Shown here: positions 18,548 to 30,700 of the stretch, in pieces
Position numbering within the stretch: the stretch's first letter is position 1
Layout: every line of letters starts with the position of its first letter
The notes under the pieces: generated by a model
Told to the model about the DNA's origin: nothing
Database searches by the model: none
What the model saw: the letters and a program-made list of their open reading frames with translations, nothing else
Made by a program: the position numbers and the translations under genes
Origin: Bacillus sp. 2205SS5-2
GTDB taxonomy: Bacteria > Bacillota > Bacilli > Bacillales > Bacillaceae_K
DNA length: 64,000 bases
Assembly: GCF_037024155.1 (NCBI RefSeq)
Contig: NZ_JAYKTS010000014.1
Location: 43,730-107,729 of the forward strand
Direction of reading: 5' to 3'

Positions 18548-21163
18548 ATGAGCAGAGCGCAATTCATTAAAAGTAATCGAAAGGTTATTGCCAAACAGCA
18601 AGTGCAAGAAGGAACGTATTGGAGAGAGAAATTGATGGGGTTAACAAAAGTAGCATGTTTTCCATCTGACACTTTTCAACCCAAATCTCAGGAAGAAATT
18701 GTATCTCCTAATTATAAATTTTCAGAAGATTTATGGGAGCAAGTGAAAAAGGTCAGTAATAATAATGATCATGCTTTGCATGTAGTACTTGCGTCTGCTG
18801 TTACGGTACTTCTTTATAAATACACCGGACTGGAAGACATAGTTATTGGGCAACCAGTACCTAATCCTCAATCGGAGAATCTGATGAATGATAGTCTTGT
18901 CGTAAGGAGTAGGTTAGAAGCAGACATGACTTTTAAAGACCTTTTAATCCAGATGAGGCAAACTGTTTTAGATGCTGCGGGGCACCAAAATTATCCGATG
19001 GACGTTTTAGCAGAAGAATTAGAGTTAAAAACGACTTCTGGAGAAAACCCGTTCTTTGAGACCGGAGTTCAACTTGAAAATATTCATGTCTCTACATTTA
19101 AAGAAGTCCCCCCTTTTCTCTTTTCCTTTATAAAAGAAGAGAGCGGAATAACTCTTAGAATCAAGTATAATTCGGTCTCTTATCGACAAGAGACGATTGA
19201 TAGGGTAGTGAGTCACTTTTTTAGAGTGCTAGAACAGGTGTTGAGTAACTTAGAAACTAATTTGTTAGAAGTTGTCCTTTTAACAGTGAGCGATAACAAG
19301 TGGGTAATTAATTACAATAAAACAAAATTAAACTTTGATTCGAACCTTATCATGGGTGAATTTGAAGTACGAGCTGCTCAGAGGCCAACAGCACTAGCGA
19401 TAGTTTGCGACGATATCCACCTTACTTATCAAGATTTAAATGCTAGAGCCAACAGGTTGGCAAGAACACTTAGAGATAAAGGGGTCCAACCGGATGGAAT
19501 GGTTCCAATAATTGCAGAACGCTCTGTAGAGATGATTGTCGGAATATTCGCTATCCTTAAGGCGGGTGGCGCTTACATTCCTATTAACCCCAAAGACCCT
19601 CTGTCTCGAGTGAAGTATTTCCTTGAAGATAGTCATGCAGAAGTGGTCCTAACACAATCAAAGTTCATGGATATTCTAGAAGATGGATATGAAAAGATAA
19701 ATCTAGACGATGATGCCTCTTATGCTGATGATCAGAGCGACTTAGTGTGTGTGAACAGGGAGACAGATTTAGCATATGTCATCTATACGTCTGGTTCCAC
19801 AGGAAAACCCAAGGGTGTTATGGTTGAACACAGCAATTTGAATCATATTCTGACAGCGTTAGAAGAGAGATATCCATTTGAATCCGAGGATTGTTACTTA
19901 TTGAAAACGCCGTTTACTTTTGATGTATCTGTAAGTGAAGTGTTCGGATGGATTCGTGGAGGTGGTCATCTTGTCATACTCGAACCAGAAGCGGAAAAGG
20001 ATCCTGATAAACTGTTGAGCGTATTAGGACGATCAAATGTAACACACGTAAATTTTGTACCAGCATTATTAAATGTCTTCACTCAGCAACTTGAAAACCG
20101 GATCGATAGAAGCTTGCCGGCATTAAAGTACGTAATGGTGGCAGGAGAAGCACTTCCAATTAAAGTGGCTTACAATTTTAAGGAAATGCTTGAAGATGTG
20201 TGTCTGGAAAATCTATACGGGCCAACGGAAATTACAATCTATGCTACAAACTATCCTGTTGTGGGGGACTTTGGACACAGGAGCATCCCCATAGGTAAAC
20301 CATTACCCAATGTACAGGCTTATATTGTGAACGAGAAGTTAAACCTTCAGCCAATTGGGGTGACTGGAGAATTATGTATTTCTGGTAGCGGTGTTGCCCG
20401 TGGTTACTTAAATCGTCATGAACTGAGTGATGAAAAGTTTGTTCCTTGCCCTTGGCAACCTGGAATGAAGATGTATAGAACTGGGGATATGGTACGTTGG
20501 CAATCTAATGGAGACATTGAGTATTTGGGACGGATTGACCACCAAGTTAAAATTCGTGGTTATCGAATTGAGTTGGAGGAAATCGAAAGGGTTCTCATGG
20601 AGCACCCTTCAGTGCAAGAAGCATTGACAATTGTCCATGAAGATAAGGTAGGAGACAAAAGCCTTGTCATGTATGTGGTCCAGAAGGCTAAAAATAAAAT
20701 ACAATCGACTGAATTGAGACAGTACTTGAAAGGGATACTTCCAGAATATATGGTCCCTTCAGCTTGTATGTTCTTAGAGGCTTTTCCACTAAATCAAAAT
20801 GGGAAGGTGGACCGACAGGCTTTACCCGATCCGGTTGAATCAAGTTTTGAACTGTCGGAATATGTAGCACCAAGGAACACGGTAGAACAAGTAATTACAG
20901 ATGTGTGGTGTGAAGTCTTGGGAAATGAAAAAGTCGGAGTCCATGACAACTTTTTTACTATAGGTGGACACTCTTTGTTAGCAACTACAGTAGTTTATCG
21001 TCTACGTTCGGCTCTAAATACAGAGCTCTCAATGCAAACCCTGTTTGAACACCCGAGCGTCGCTAAGTTAGCGCTAGTAGTTGAGGGAAATAAGAAAACT
21101 CCTATTAAAAATGGTAGGCAACGAATTTCTAAGCTATCTCGTGAAAGCCATCTTTTGAACTAG
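18548..21163 (+). CDS. NRPS 2: half-C, A, T
   Basis: 871-aa NRPS. Residues 1-255 match only the C-terminal half of a condensation domain (from about TYWREKLMG to the end); the HHxxxDG catalytic half is absent. The A domain runs about 265-760 (YTSGSTGKPKGV, NLYGPTEIT, YRTGDMVRW, GRIDHQVKIRGYRIE, A10 QNGKVDR all intact) and the T domain has GGHSLLA near 805. Hand-read code DVSNMALIYK; I do not recognise its substrate. Because NRPS1 ends with a full C domain, bond formation is probably done by that domain, the half-C serving as a structural or docking platform. AGAGGAGTGA precedes the ATG; 43 bp separate it from NRPS1. Confidence 0.93.
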   Translation: MSRAQFIKSNRKVIAKQQVQEGTYWREKLMGLTKVACFPSDTFQPKSQEEIVSPNYKFSEDLWEQVKKVSNNNDHALHVVLASAVTVLLYKYTGLEDIVIGQPVPNPQSENLMNDSLVVRSRLEADMTFKDLLIQMRQTVLDAAGHQNYPMDVLAEELELKTTSGENPFFETGVQLENIHVSTFKEVPPFLFSFIKEESGITLRIKYNSVSYRQETIDRVVSHFFRVLEQVLSNLETNLLEVVLLTVSDNKWVINYNKTKLNFDSNLIMGEFEVRAAQRPTALAIVCDDIHLTYQDLNARANRLARTLRDKGVQPDGMVPIIAERSVEMIVGIFAILKAGGAYIPINPKDPLSRVKYFLEDSHAEVVLTQSKFMDILEDGYEKINLDDDASYADDQSDLVCVNRETDLAYVIYTSGSTGKPKGVMVEHSNLNHILTALEERYPFESEDCYLLKTPFTFDVSVSEVFGWIRGGGHLVILEPEAEKDPDKLLSVLGRSNVTHVNFVPALLNVFTQQLENRIDRSLPALKYVMVAGEALPIKVAYNFKEMLEDVCLENLYGPTEITIYATNYPVVGDFGHRSIPIGKPLPNVQAYIVNEKLNLQPIGVTGELCISGSGVARGYLNRHELSDEKFVPCPWQPGMKMYRTGDMVRWQSNGDIEYLGRIDHQVKIRGYRIELEEIERVLMEHPSVQEALTIVHEDKVGDKSLVMYVVQKAKNKIQSTELRQYLKGILPEYMVPSACMFLEAFPLNQNGKVDRQALPDPVESSFELSEYVAPRNTVEQVITDVWCEVLGNEKVGVHDNFFTIGGHSLLATTVVYRLRSALNTELSMQTLFEHPSVAKLALVVEGNKKTPIKNGRQRISKLSRESHLLN

Positions 21164-21206
21164 TTGCTAATCTGTTAATATTTGGAATAAAAAAGGAGGG
21201 ATCTCA

Positions 21207-24200
21207 ATGAAGGAAGCATCTCATCATTCAACAGAGGAAGTTTTATTGAAAGAAAGAACAGATGAAGTTTATTCATTTGATGCTTCATTTGCTCAGAAAA
21301 GATTATGGTTAATTGACCAATTACTAGAAGATAAGTTTGTCTATAATATTCCTACTACCATACGACTACAGGGCATTATTCAGATAGAAGCACTGAAGAG
21401 AGCATTCAGTCAAATCGTTAATCGCCATGATACTTTACGTACAACGTTTCGTGAGGTAGATGGAGAAATTGTACAAATCGTTCGAGAAAGACTTGAATGG
21501 GAAATTCAAATTGATGATCTATCCTCTTTGGAGGGGAATGTGTGTTGGGAGCATGCAATTAATTTAGCTGAAAAAGAGGCTGAAACCGCTTTTGACCTAC
21601 AGCAAGGACCTCTGTTTCATATACGACTAATTCGTCTTAATGAAAAGGACCATCTACTACTTATTAATCTACATCATATTATTTCGGACGGTTGGTCCAC
21701 AGATATACTGAAAAGGGAATTGTCACAACTTTATAAGGCATTTATCCATCAGGAAAAAATTGAACTTGAGGAGATGCCAATCCAATATGCAGATTACGCT
21801 CATTACCAAAAAGAACAGTTACATGGAGAAGAATATGAATCGCAGCTCCAATTTTGGAAGAATAAACTTTCTGGTGAGCTCCCAGTATTACAATTGTCTT
21901 CAGCTACTCCACAATCAAGCAAACGAGGGAACAGAGGGGAAACATTTGAATTTACGGTAAATCCTATAGTTAGTCATGCAATCAAACAATTTAGTCAAAG
22001 AGAGAAAACGACTAATTTTATGACATTGTTTGCTGCATATAATGTTTGGCTGTACAGGTATGCTAATCAGACTGACTTAATTGTTGGTATACCAGTAGCA
22101 GGTCGTGAATGGGAAGAGGTAGAAGGATTAATTGGTTTTTTTATAAATAATTTAGTTATTCGTAGTCAAATTGATGAAAATGTATCTTTCCATAGTTTTC
22201 TACAGAATGTAAAAAAGAACATTATAGAAGCTTATTCTAATCAAGATGTTCCATTTGAAAAAGTAGTGGAAATTGTCCAACCAGATCGTGATATTCATAT
22301 GTCGCCGATCTTTCAGAATATGTTCTCGCTTCGCTTTACGGATACTACTTTTGCTATGGAAGGCCTTCAAGCTGAGGTTATTGATGTCGATCGTCATTCT
22401 GCAAAATTTGATTTACTGATGGAGATGGCGGAATCCGAAGATGGATTTACAGGGACCTTAGAATATAGTACGGACCTGTTTGATAGGGAAACTATCAAGA
22501 AAATGGTAAATCATTTCTTGAATATATTAGAGGGAATAACTAAAAATGCAGATAAAAGCGTAGCTCGATTACCGATGTTAACTGAAGAGGAAGTCCATCA
22601 ACAGGTACACTTATGGAATCAGACAGATTTAGATTATCCTTTTACAAGTGTACAGGAAGGCTTCGAGGTGTGGGCTTCTCGTAAACCAAAGGAAATTGCT
22701 ATTGTATTCGGTGAAGAAACAGTATCGTATAGAGAATTAAATCGTAAAGCCAATCAATTAGCTCATAAATTACAGTCACTTGGTGTTGGGTTAGACACAT
22801 TAGTTGGTATTTGTTTGGAATCTACTCCTGATATGGTAATTAGTATGCTTGCTGTACAAAAGGCAGGAGGTGCTTACGTCCCACTTGACCCTTCATTGCC
22901 AGTTGAGAGACGTCGTTATATGGTAGAGCGAGCAGGGTTGAAGGTGTTGGTAACAAAACAAGTCTGGGCAGAGAAGTTACCTGTAGGGGCCGAGGTAACA
23001 GTTGTGTGTCTAGATAGTGAGGCAAGACTATTGGCAGCTGAATCAGAAGATAATCTGCAGAGTAAAGCGGATGCAATGAACCGTATGTACGTAATCTTCA
23101 CCTCAGGTTCTACTGGAGAACCAAAGGGCGTAAATGTCTTTAGAAGAGGCTTTGAAAACTTAATGCAATGGTATATTGGGGAATTCCAGATGACTGATTC
23201 CGATAGCATGTTGTTGACTACTTCACCTAGTTTTGATATGACGCAAAAAAGTATCTACGCCCCACTTATGACAGGCGGACAACTAGTGTTGTATAATTCG
23301 GGACTTTATGATGCAGCAGCGATAACGAATGAGATTGAAAAGAATAACATTACATTGCTAAGCTGCACACCAAGTGCGTTTTACCCATTGTTGGACGAAG
23401 CTGTTAGAAATAACTATTCCGAATTAAGAAAGTTGCGCCATGTTTTTCTAGGGGGGGAACCTATAGTTGCCAATCGCTTGTCATCGTGGACCTCATCAAG
23501 TGCATGTAATGCAGAAGTGGTCAATACATACGGTCCTACAGAATGTACTGATATTACTGTATTTAAGCGTTTGCCAGATATGGAATTATTACTAGATAAG
23601 CCAATGCCAATTGGGCGACCTGTTCCTAATAATAAAACCTACATTTTGAATAGTGAATTGGGCCTTGTACCGGTAGGGACACCGGGGGAATTGTGCATAG
23701 CAGGAGTACAAGTAGGTGGAGGTTACATTGGCGATAACACCATTTCTGCTGAAAAGTTTCTCGTCAATCCCTATGGAGATGACCAAACTCCACTTTTGTA
23801 CAGAACCGGGGATATTGCAAGGTACTTACAAGATGGAACAATTGAGTATTTAGGCCGAATAGATCATCAAGTGAAGATTCGGGGATTTCGGATTGAGTTA
23901 GGAGAAATAGAGGTGGCACTAAGAAAATGCGATGGTGTCAAGGAATCAGTAGTCGTGGCAACGGAAAATCAACATGGAGAGAAACGCTTAGTGGCTTATA
24001 TTGTTCCAAAAGAGAAAATGTTGTCAGAAGATGAGCTTTCAACTCGGTTACGGAATGATCTTCTAGGTAAGTTACCAAACTACATGGTTCCGTCACTATT
24101 TATCTTTCTAGACGAAATGCCCTTATCTCCGAATGGAAAGATAGAGCGAAAGGCTTTGCCTGTTCCAAAGATACTAAATGGACAGGGGCGGCTATACACA

Positions 24201-27200
24201 GCACCTCGTACGGCACTTGAAATGAAAATGGCAGATATTTGGATGAGTTTATTAGATGTTGAAAGAATAGGTGTTTATGATAATTTTTTCGAGTATGGTG
24301 GTCATTCGCTTTTGGCGACACAACTCGTTTCTCGTTTACGATCTGTTTTAGATACAAATATTACTCTTCGTGCTTTGTTTGATAATCCGACAATTGCTGA
24401 ACTAGCATCTGATGTCTTTTCTAATAAACCAGAGGTAAGTAAGTTAGAATCAGAACTCAACCATAGGAAAGAAGATATTCTACAGATGTCTCGAGAAGGG
24501 AAAATTCCACTATCGTTTTCGCAGAAAAGATTATGGTTCTTAGATCGACTAGAACCCGAGAGTATAGCTTATAACTTATTCTCAGCTTTTCGCATAGAGG
24601 GGACTGTGGATAAACAAGCACTTGAAATTTGTCTAAACCAAATTGTTGAACGACATGAATCACTTAGGACAACTTTTAAGGATGAAGATGATCCAGTACA
24701 GATAATATCCCCTACTCTTCATATTCCAATAACATTAAAAGATTTTCGTGAAACGGAAGAAGAAAAGAAGAGTTTAGAAGTAGAGAGATTTATTTTAAAA
24801 GAAACTAGTCGGTCATTCGATTTAGAGAGAGGACCTCTACTTAATGTGAGCTTGTTATGGTTAGGCGAAGGGGATTATATCCTATTAGTTTCAATGCATC
24901 ACATTATTTCTGACGGATGGTCAATTGGATTGTTAATACAAGAATTAGGTGAGTTGTACTCAGCTTATCTCCGTGGGAAACCTGCAACTTTACCGGAGTT
25001 ATCTGTTCAGTATGCAGATTATGCCAAATGGCAAAACATTGAGGGAAGCAGAGATATCTTTAAACATCTTACTGCATATTGGTCTAAGCAATTGGGTGGG
25101 GAACTACCAATATTGGAGCTACCATCCGATAATCCAAGACCTAACCGACAAGCATTCCGTGGTGGCCGTACAACGGTACAAATTCAAAAAGACACCATTA
25201 AAAAGCTAAAAGAACTTAGTCGTAAGAGAGAGGTTACAGATTTTATGGTGTTCCTCTCAGCCTTCAGTGTGTTGCTAAATCGATTAAGCAAACAAGAAGA
25301 CATGATTATTGGAACACCTATTGCAGGACGAACCCAAACAGAAACAGAACCATTGATTGGTTGCTTTATCAATACTCTGGCACTCCGAATTGACCTTTCG
25401 GAAAAACCAACATTTGAAGAAGTACTTAAACGGGTACGTAAGGTTTGCTTAGATGCCTATGCTCATCAGGAAATGCCATTCGAGAAGTTAGTAGAGATTA
25501 TTCAGCCAGAGCGTAGTCTAAGTCGTAATCCTATCATTGATGTGATGATTAATTTAGTAAATATACCTAATAAAACTGCACAATGGCAGGATGTCACTCT
25601 ATCTCAAATGGATGTAGGAGATCCACAATCCAAGTTTGGTCTCACACTTTATATACATGAGACGAGAGATGGCATAGAGATGGAGTTTGTTTACCAAAAG
25701 GATCTTTATAGTGAAGAGAGAATTAAAGAACTTTCAAATCAATACACCTCACTATTAAAACAGATGGTCGATTTCAGTGAGTTGCCGATTTGTTCTTATT
25801 CTCTGAAAACAGATAAAAGCATAGAAATTTTACCTAATCCAAAAGCAAAATTAGAAAAACCGTTATACCCATCTGTTCCTGAAATGTTCAGTAGGGTTGC
25901 TCTTGAAAATCCAAATCAGATAGCCATTAGCCATCAAGGAAATAAGAAAAATTATGGTGAATTGGCTGAAGCAGCTCAAAGTGTTGCCCTTAGTCTTCAT
26001 GCTGGAGGATTAAATAAAGGTGAAGTCGTAGCCATTAGTGGACCACGCAGTATGGGTCTTATCGCTAGCATGTTGGGTGTGTTATTCGCAGGCGGTACTG
26101 TGTTAACCATTGAAAAAAACATGCAACTTGAGAGAAGGCAAACAATTCTGCTTTCATCAAGTGTTAATAGACTGATTTATGTTGGGAGTAAAAGTCAGGC
26201 CGAAGACGAGTCTTTTTTTACAAATTATGAATGGAAAGAGGTTTATTACATTGACTCGATGAATGGTAACCTTCTAACTAATTCAATAGATTCAAAGAGC
26301 ATAGAGATAGCTAGTTTTACACTACCACAACCAGAAGATCCAGCTTATATTTTCTTTACTTCCGGAACAACTGGCATGCCTAAAGGTGTTATTGGAAAGC
26401 ACAGTGGACTGGGACATTTCCTTGTATGGCAACGAGAAAAATTTGGGATAGGACCAGGAGATCGTGCCGCCCAGTTAACAGGCCTTTCTTTTGATGTTGT
26501 ATTACGGGATATTTTACTTCCATTGACAAGTGGAGCGACGATTTGTTTGCCGGATGTAGAAGAAGATTTATCTGCTTTACAGGTTTTACCTTGGCTGAAA
26601 AGAGAGAAGGTTACTTATTTTCATACTGTACCTAGCTTGGCAAAGTCATGGTTAGAAATTGAAAACATTAAGCTTAATCATCTACGTTACGTTTTCTTTG
26701 CAGGAGAACCTCTCACAGCAGACTTAGTTCATTCGTGGCGCACTAATTTTGGTGAACATACCAAAATTATCAACTTATATGGCCCAACTGAAACAACTTT
26801 GGCAAAATGTTATTTCGAAGTTCCAAATACGGATGAGTTGTCATCTGTACAACCAATTGGACAACCACTTCCTGAAACTCAAATATTAGTATTAAACACA
26901 GAATTGCAGCTTTGTGGTATCGGTGAACCAGGTGAAATGTTCATTCGAACACCTTTTAGAACTCTTGGTTATCTTCAATCTGATGAAAAAGATAGTGCTC
27001 TTTTTATACCGAACCCTTTCACAGATGATCCAAAAGATATTTTATATAGAACTGGAGATATGGGTATTTATCGCACAGATGGATTACTGGATATTAAAGG
27101 TAGGCTAGATGATCAAATCAAAATCCGGGGAATTCGTGTAGAGTTAGGAGAAATTCAATCTATTATTTCTAGTCACCCTCTTGTTAAAGAATCAGTAGTC

Positions 27201-27764
27201 ATTACTGTGTTAGCAACTAACGGTGACAAAAGAATTGCAGCCTATTTCGTTCCTCATGATGATTTGGTGGAAATCGCTGAATTGCGAGCTTATGTCAAAG
27301 AAAAAATACCTTCTTTTATGGTTCCGGGGGCATTTATAAAGATTAAAGCAATTCCACTTAATGCGAATGGAAAAGTGGATCGTCGAAATCTTCCTGACCC
27401 GACTATTTCATTTAATGAGCGGGTTTCTGTATTATCTATCTCTCCAAAAACAGAGATAGAAGAGAAGATAGGAGAAGTATGGAAAGAGTTGCTTGGAGTG
27501 AAGCATGTTGGTATTCATGATAATTTCTTTGACATAGGAGGACATTCTTTACTTATTCTCCAAGCTAAGACAAAACTAGCCAAGCTGTTGCGACGAGATA
27601 TTCCTTTAGTAGACTTTTTTCAATACCCAACAATTTCTTCCTTAGCAACACAACTTACTAAAGAAGGGGAGGAATCATTACGATTTGAAAAATTTAAGAG
27701 CCGTGGTAGTAACCGACGAAATGCTTTACAAAAACGTCGTAATAAGAGAAATACAAAGAAATAA
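21207..27764 (+). CDS. NRPS 3: C-A-T-C-A-T with basic tail
   Basis: 2185-aa NRPS with two full modules. C1 about 20-450 (HHIISDG near 156), A1 about 480-980, T1 (GGHSLLA near 1031), C2 about 1100-1530 (HHIISDG near 1230), A2 about 1555-2060, T2 (GGHSLLI near 2111). Hand-read codes are DMKSFGTDIK for A1 (from FDMTQK, YGPTECTD) and DVRHFALLAK for A2 (from FDVVLRD, YGPTETTL); I cannot name either substrate. In A2, motif A2 is unusual (LFAGGTVLTIEK instead of LKAGGAYVPID). The last 25-30 residues are very basic (KSRGSNRRNALQKRRNKR), and the next protein is a PKS; a docking role is possible. AAAAAGGAGGG precedes ATG. Confidence 0.95.
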   Translation: MKEASHHSTEEVLLKERTDEVYSFDASFAQKRLWLIDQLLEDKFVYNIPTTIRLQGIIQIEALKRAFSQIVNRHDTLRTTFREVDGEIVQIVRERLEWEIQIDDLSSLEGNVCWEHAINLAEKEAETAFDLQQGPLFHIRLIRLNEKDHLLLINLHHIISDGWSTDILKRELSQLYKAFIHQEKIELEEMPIQYADYAHYQKEQLHGEEYESQLQFWKNKLSGELPVLQLSSATPQSSKRGNRGETFEFTVNPIVSHAIKQFSQREKTTNFMTLFAAYNVWLYRYANQTDLIVGIPVAGREWEEVEGLIGFFINNLVIRSQIDENVSFHSFLQNVKKNIIEAYSNQDVPFEKVVEIVQPDRDIHMSPIFQNMFSLRFTDTTFAMEGLQAEVIDVDRHSAKFDLLMEMAESEDGFTGTLEYSTDLFDRETIKKMVNHFLNILEGITKNADKSVARLPMLTEEEVHQQVHLWNQTDLDYPFTSVQEGFEVWASRKPKEIAIVFGEETVSYRELNRKANQLAHKLQSLGVGLDTLVGICLESTPDMVISMLAVQKAGGAYVPLDPSLPVERRRYMVERAGLKVLVTKQVWAEKLPVGAEVTVVCLDSEARLLAAESEDNLQSKADAMNRMYVIFTSGSTGEPKGVNVFRRGFENLMQWYIGEFQMTDSDSMLLTTSPSFDMTQKSIYAPLMTGGQLVLYNSGLYDAAAITNEIEKNNITLLSCTPSAFYPLLDEAVRNNYSELRKLRHVFLGGEPIVANRLSSWTSSSACNAEVVNTYGPTECTDITVFKRLPDMELLLDKPMPIGRPVPNNKTYILNSELGLVPVGTPGELCIAGVQVGGGYIGDNTISAEKFLVNPYGDDQTPLLYRTGDIARYLQDGTIEYLGRIDHQVKIRGFRIELGEIEVALRKCDGVKESVVVATENQHGEKRLVAYIVPKEKMLSEDELSTRLRNDLLGKLPNYMVPSLFIFLDEMPLSPNGKIERKALPVPKILNGQGRLYTAPRTALEMKMADIWMSLLDVERIGVYDNFFEYGGHSLLATQLVSRLRSVLDTNITLRALFDNPTIAELASDVFSNKPEVSKLESELNHRKEDILQMSREGKIPLSFSQKRLWFLDRLEPESIAYNLFSAFRIEGTVDKQALEICLNQIVERHESLRTTFKDEDDPVQIISPTLHIPITLKDFRETEEEKKSLEVERFILKETSRSFDLERGPLLNVSLLWLGEGDYILLVSMHHIISDGWSIGLLIQELGELYSAYLRGKPATLPELSVQYADYAKWQNIEGSRDIFKHLTAYWSKQLGGELPILELPSDNPRPNRQAFRGGRTTVQIQKDTIKKLKELSRKREVTDFMVFLSAFSVLLNRLSKQEDMIIGTPIAGRTQTETEPLIGCFINTLALRIDLSEKPTFEEVLKRVRKVCLDAYAHQEMPFEKLVEIIQPERSLSRNPIIDVMINLVNIPNKTAQWQDVTLSQMDVGDPQSKFGLTLYIHETRDGIEMEFVYQKDLYSEERIKELSNQYTSLLKQMVDFSELPICSYSLKTDKSIEILPNPKAKLEKPLYPSVPEMFSRVALENPNQIAISHQGNKKNYGELAEAAQSVALSLHAGGLNKGEVVAISGPRSMGLIASMLGVLFAGGTVLTIEKNMQLERRQTILLSSSVNRLIYVGSKSQAEDESFFTNYEWKEVYYIDSMNGNLLTNSIDSKSIEIASFTLPQPEDPAYIFFTSGTTGMPKGVIGKHSGLGHFLVWQREKFGIGPGDRAAQLTGLSFDVVLRDILLPLTSGATICLPDVEEDLSALQVLPWLKREKVTYFHTVPSLAKSWLEIENIKLNHLRYVFFAGEPLTADLVHSWRTNFGEHTKIINLYGPTETTLAKCYFEVPNTDELSSVQPIGQPLPETQILVLNTELQLCGIGEPGEMFIRTPFRTLGYLQSDEKDSALFIPNPFTDDPKDILYRTGDMGIYRTDGLLDIKGRLDDQIKIRGIRVELGEIQSIISSHPLVKESVVITVLATNGDKRIAAYFVPHDDLVEIAELRAYVKEKIPSFMVPGAFIKIKAIPLNANGKVDRRNLPDPTISFNERVSVLSISPKTEIEEKIGEVWKELLGVKHVGIHDNFFDIGGHSLLILQAKTKLAKLLRRDIPLVDFFQYPTISSLATQLTKEGEESLRFEKFKSRGSNRRNALQKRRNKRNTKK

Positions 27765-27794
27765 TAGTAGACAAAGGGGAAGGGGATATAAACT

Positions 27795-30700
27795 ATGAGC
27801 ACGTCTTCAGAGAATGGATCAGAGATTGCAATCGTTGGTATGAATGGTAGATTTCCAGGGGCACCCGATTTGGAAACATATTGGAAGAATTTAATGGAAG
27901 GTGAGGAAAGTATTCGTTTTTTTAGTAATGAAGAACTGAGAAAAGAGGGGGTAGACCCGTCTCAGTATGAAAATTCAAATTATGTAAAGGCTGGCACAGA
28001 ACTTAATGATATTGATAAGTTTGACGCTTCGTTCTTCGGATTTACACCACGAGAAGCGGAAATCATGGACCCACAGCAACGGTTATTTTTAGAGTGTTGT
28101 TGGGAAGCATTGGAGATTGCTGGGCATAATCCAGAAAAATACCCAGGACGTATTGGTGTATATGCAGGTGTCTTTTCTAGTACGTATTTATTTAATTTGT
28201 ACAGTAAACCGGGCCTTTATAATTCGGTTGGGGAACTAAATATTCGTCACGGCAATGAAAAGGATTATTTGGCTACTCGAGTATCTTATAAATTGAACCT
28301 TAAAGGACCAAGTGTTAGTGTGCAGACTTCTTGCTCTACATCTCTTGTTGCTGTCCACAACGCAGCCCAAAGTCTGCTAAGTGGCGAATGTGATATGGCA
28401 CTTGCTGGCGGAGTGTCGATAGTAACTCCTCAAAAGACGGGATACATGTACCAAGAAGGTGGGATTCAATCACCAGATGGACATTGTCGCCCATTTGATG
28501 CAAAAGCGAAGGGGACAATCTTTGGAAATGGTCTAGGAGTCGTTGTACTGAAACGATTAGAGGATGCACGCAATGATGGCGATACTATCTATGCAGTCGT
28601 TAAAGGAAGTGCAATTAATAACGATGGTGCAGACAAAGTTGGATTCACCGCACCGAGCGTTAATGGGCAAGCTGAAGTAATCGCTGATGCGATGGCGATG
28701 GCTGATGTCCACCCATATACGGTCGGTATGATAGAGGCACACGGAACAGGAACTCCATTAGGTGATCCGATTGAAATATCTGCTTTAACACAGGTGTACC
28801 GTGAGCAAACCACTGAGAAAAATTATTGCGCAATTGGGTCAGTAAAATCTAATATTGGTCACCTTGGAGTGGCGTCAGGTGTTGCCGGTTTAATAAAAGC
28901 AACTTTATCCCTTTACTATAAAAAGATTCCACCAACTTTACATTTTGAAGAAGCAAATCCAAATATTGATTTTAATAATAGCCCATTTTATGTAAATACA
29001 GACCTTCAGAATTGGGAGAGGAGTAATGGGATTCCACGTCGAGCAGCCATTAGTAACTTTGGGATGGGAGGGACCAATGCACATATTATATTAGAAGAAG
29101 CAATTCCATCTGAATTACAGCCCGAAAGAACAAAAAATAATGAGCAAATTCTTGTGCTTTCTGCTCAATCAGATACTGCGTTGAACAGTTCGATTGAACG
29201 ATTGAAGAATTACTTTCAGCATAAAACTGATGTGGATTTAACTGATGTTGCCTATACTCTGCAGGAGGGGCGCCACGAATTTTCACATCGGGCTATGTTA
29301 GTTGCGCAAACAAGAGACGAAGTACTAGAAACTTTGGGGAATCCGAATAGTCTTAAACTGGTTAAAGGATTGAGTGAAAAACAGCGTAAGATTGCCTTTG
29401 TGTTTTCTGGACAAGGGTCTCAGTATGTCGGAATGGCACAGGGGCTTTACGTTAAAGAGCCTGTATTTCGTGAAACGTTTGACCACTGTTGTGACAAGCT
29501 TTTACCATTAATCAAAACTGATGTTCGTAAACTTCTATATCAGCCAGACAACGAAGCGTTTGCATCTGAGCAACTAAAACAAACCGCAATTGCACAGCCA
29601 GCCCTTTTTGCAATAGAATATTCACTTTCTAAATTATTAGATTCTTGGGGCATAAAGCCTGCACTAATGCTTGGTCATAGTATCGGTGAATATGTAGCAG
29701 CTTGCTTAGCGGGAGTATTCTCCCTAGAAGATGCTCTTCGATTAGTGGCTATTCGTGGGCGCTTAATGCAACAAATGCCAACCGGGAAAATGCTGTCGGT
29801 GTCTCTTTCTGAATCAAAGGTAAAAGAACACCTTAATGGCCAACTCTCTCTTGCAGCTGTGAATACACCTAACTTGTGTGTGATAGCTGGAAAAGAGGAG
29901 GAAGTTGATGCATTGCAACAAAAGTTAAAGGGACAGGGTGTAGATACCCGAATGTTAATTACTTCTCATGCTTTTCATTCTGCAATGATGGATCCAATTT
30001 TAGATGAATTTGCTGATGAAATATCCAAGGTTCAGTTGAAAGAACCTACTATTCCATATCTCTCTAACCTTACTGGCGCATGGATTAAAGCTGAGGAAGC
30101 AACCGATCCAAGGTATTGGTCGAATCATTTGAGAGGTGTGGTTCGCTTCACAGAAGGTGTAGAAACCTTATTGAAAGAAGAAATTATTATAGTGGAAGTA
30201 GGACCTGGTCAATCACTCACTGGACTCATAAAAGGACATGAGAGTGAAAATAAACCTATTGTGTTTCCGCTTCTTCGTCACCCTAAGGATCGTCAAACTG
30301 ATAACAATGTTTTATTATCAGCAATTGGACGGATTTGGTTGGAAGGTGTCTCTGTTGACTGGCAAGGATTCCATAATTCTTATAAAGCACATCGTATACC
30401 ACTACCAACTTATCCATTCCAAGGGAAACGCTTTTGGATTGATAGAGTGTCATCTAATTTAGTTACAGAACAAGAAGTCATAGAGAATGAGCATTTGGAT
30501 GCAAAAATGACAGAAGAAGAATCGATAGTAGTTGAAACTGAGAATCTAGTATCAACTACTATGGAAGATAAAACTTCTTTTGGAGTTGAAGGGAGAGTTG
30601 GGGTTATCTGGGAAGAACTATTTGGTATAGAATCAATTGACGTTAATGATGACTTTTTCGAAATTGGTGGACATTCTTTGCTTGCAATTCAGCTATTTAA

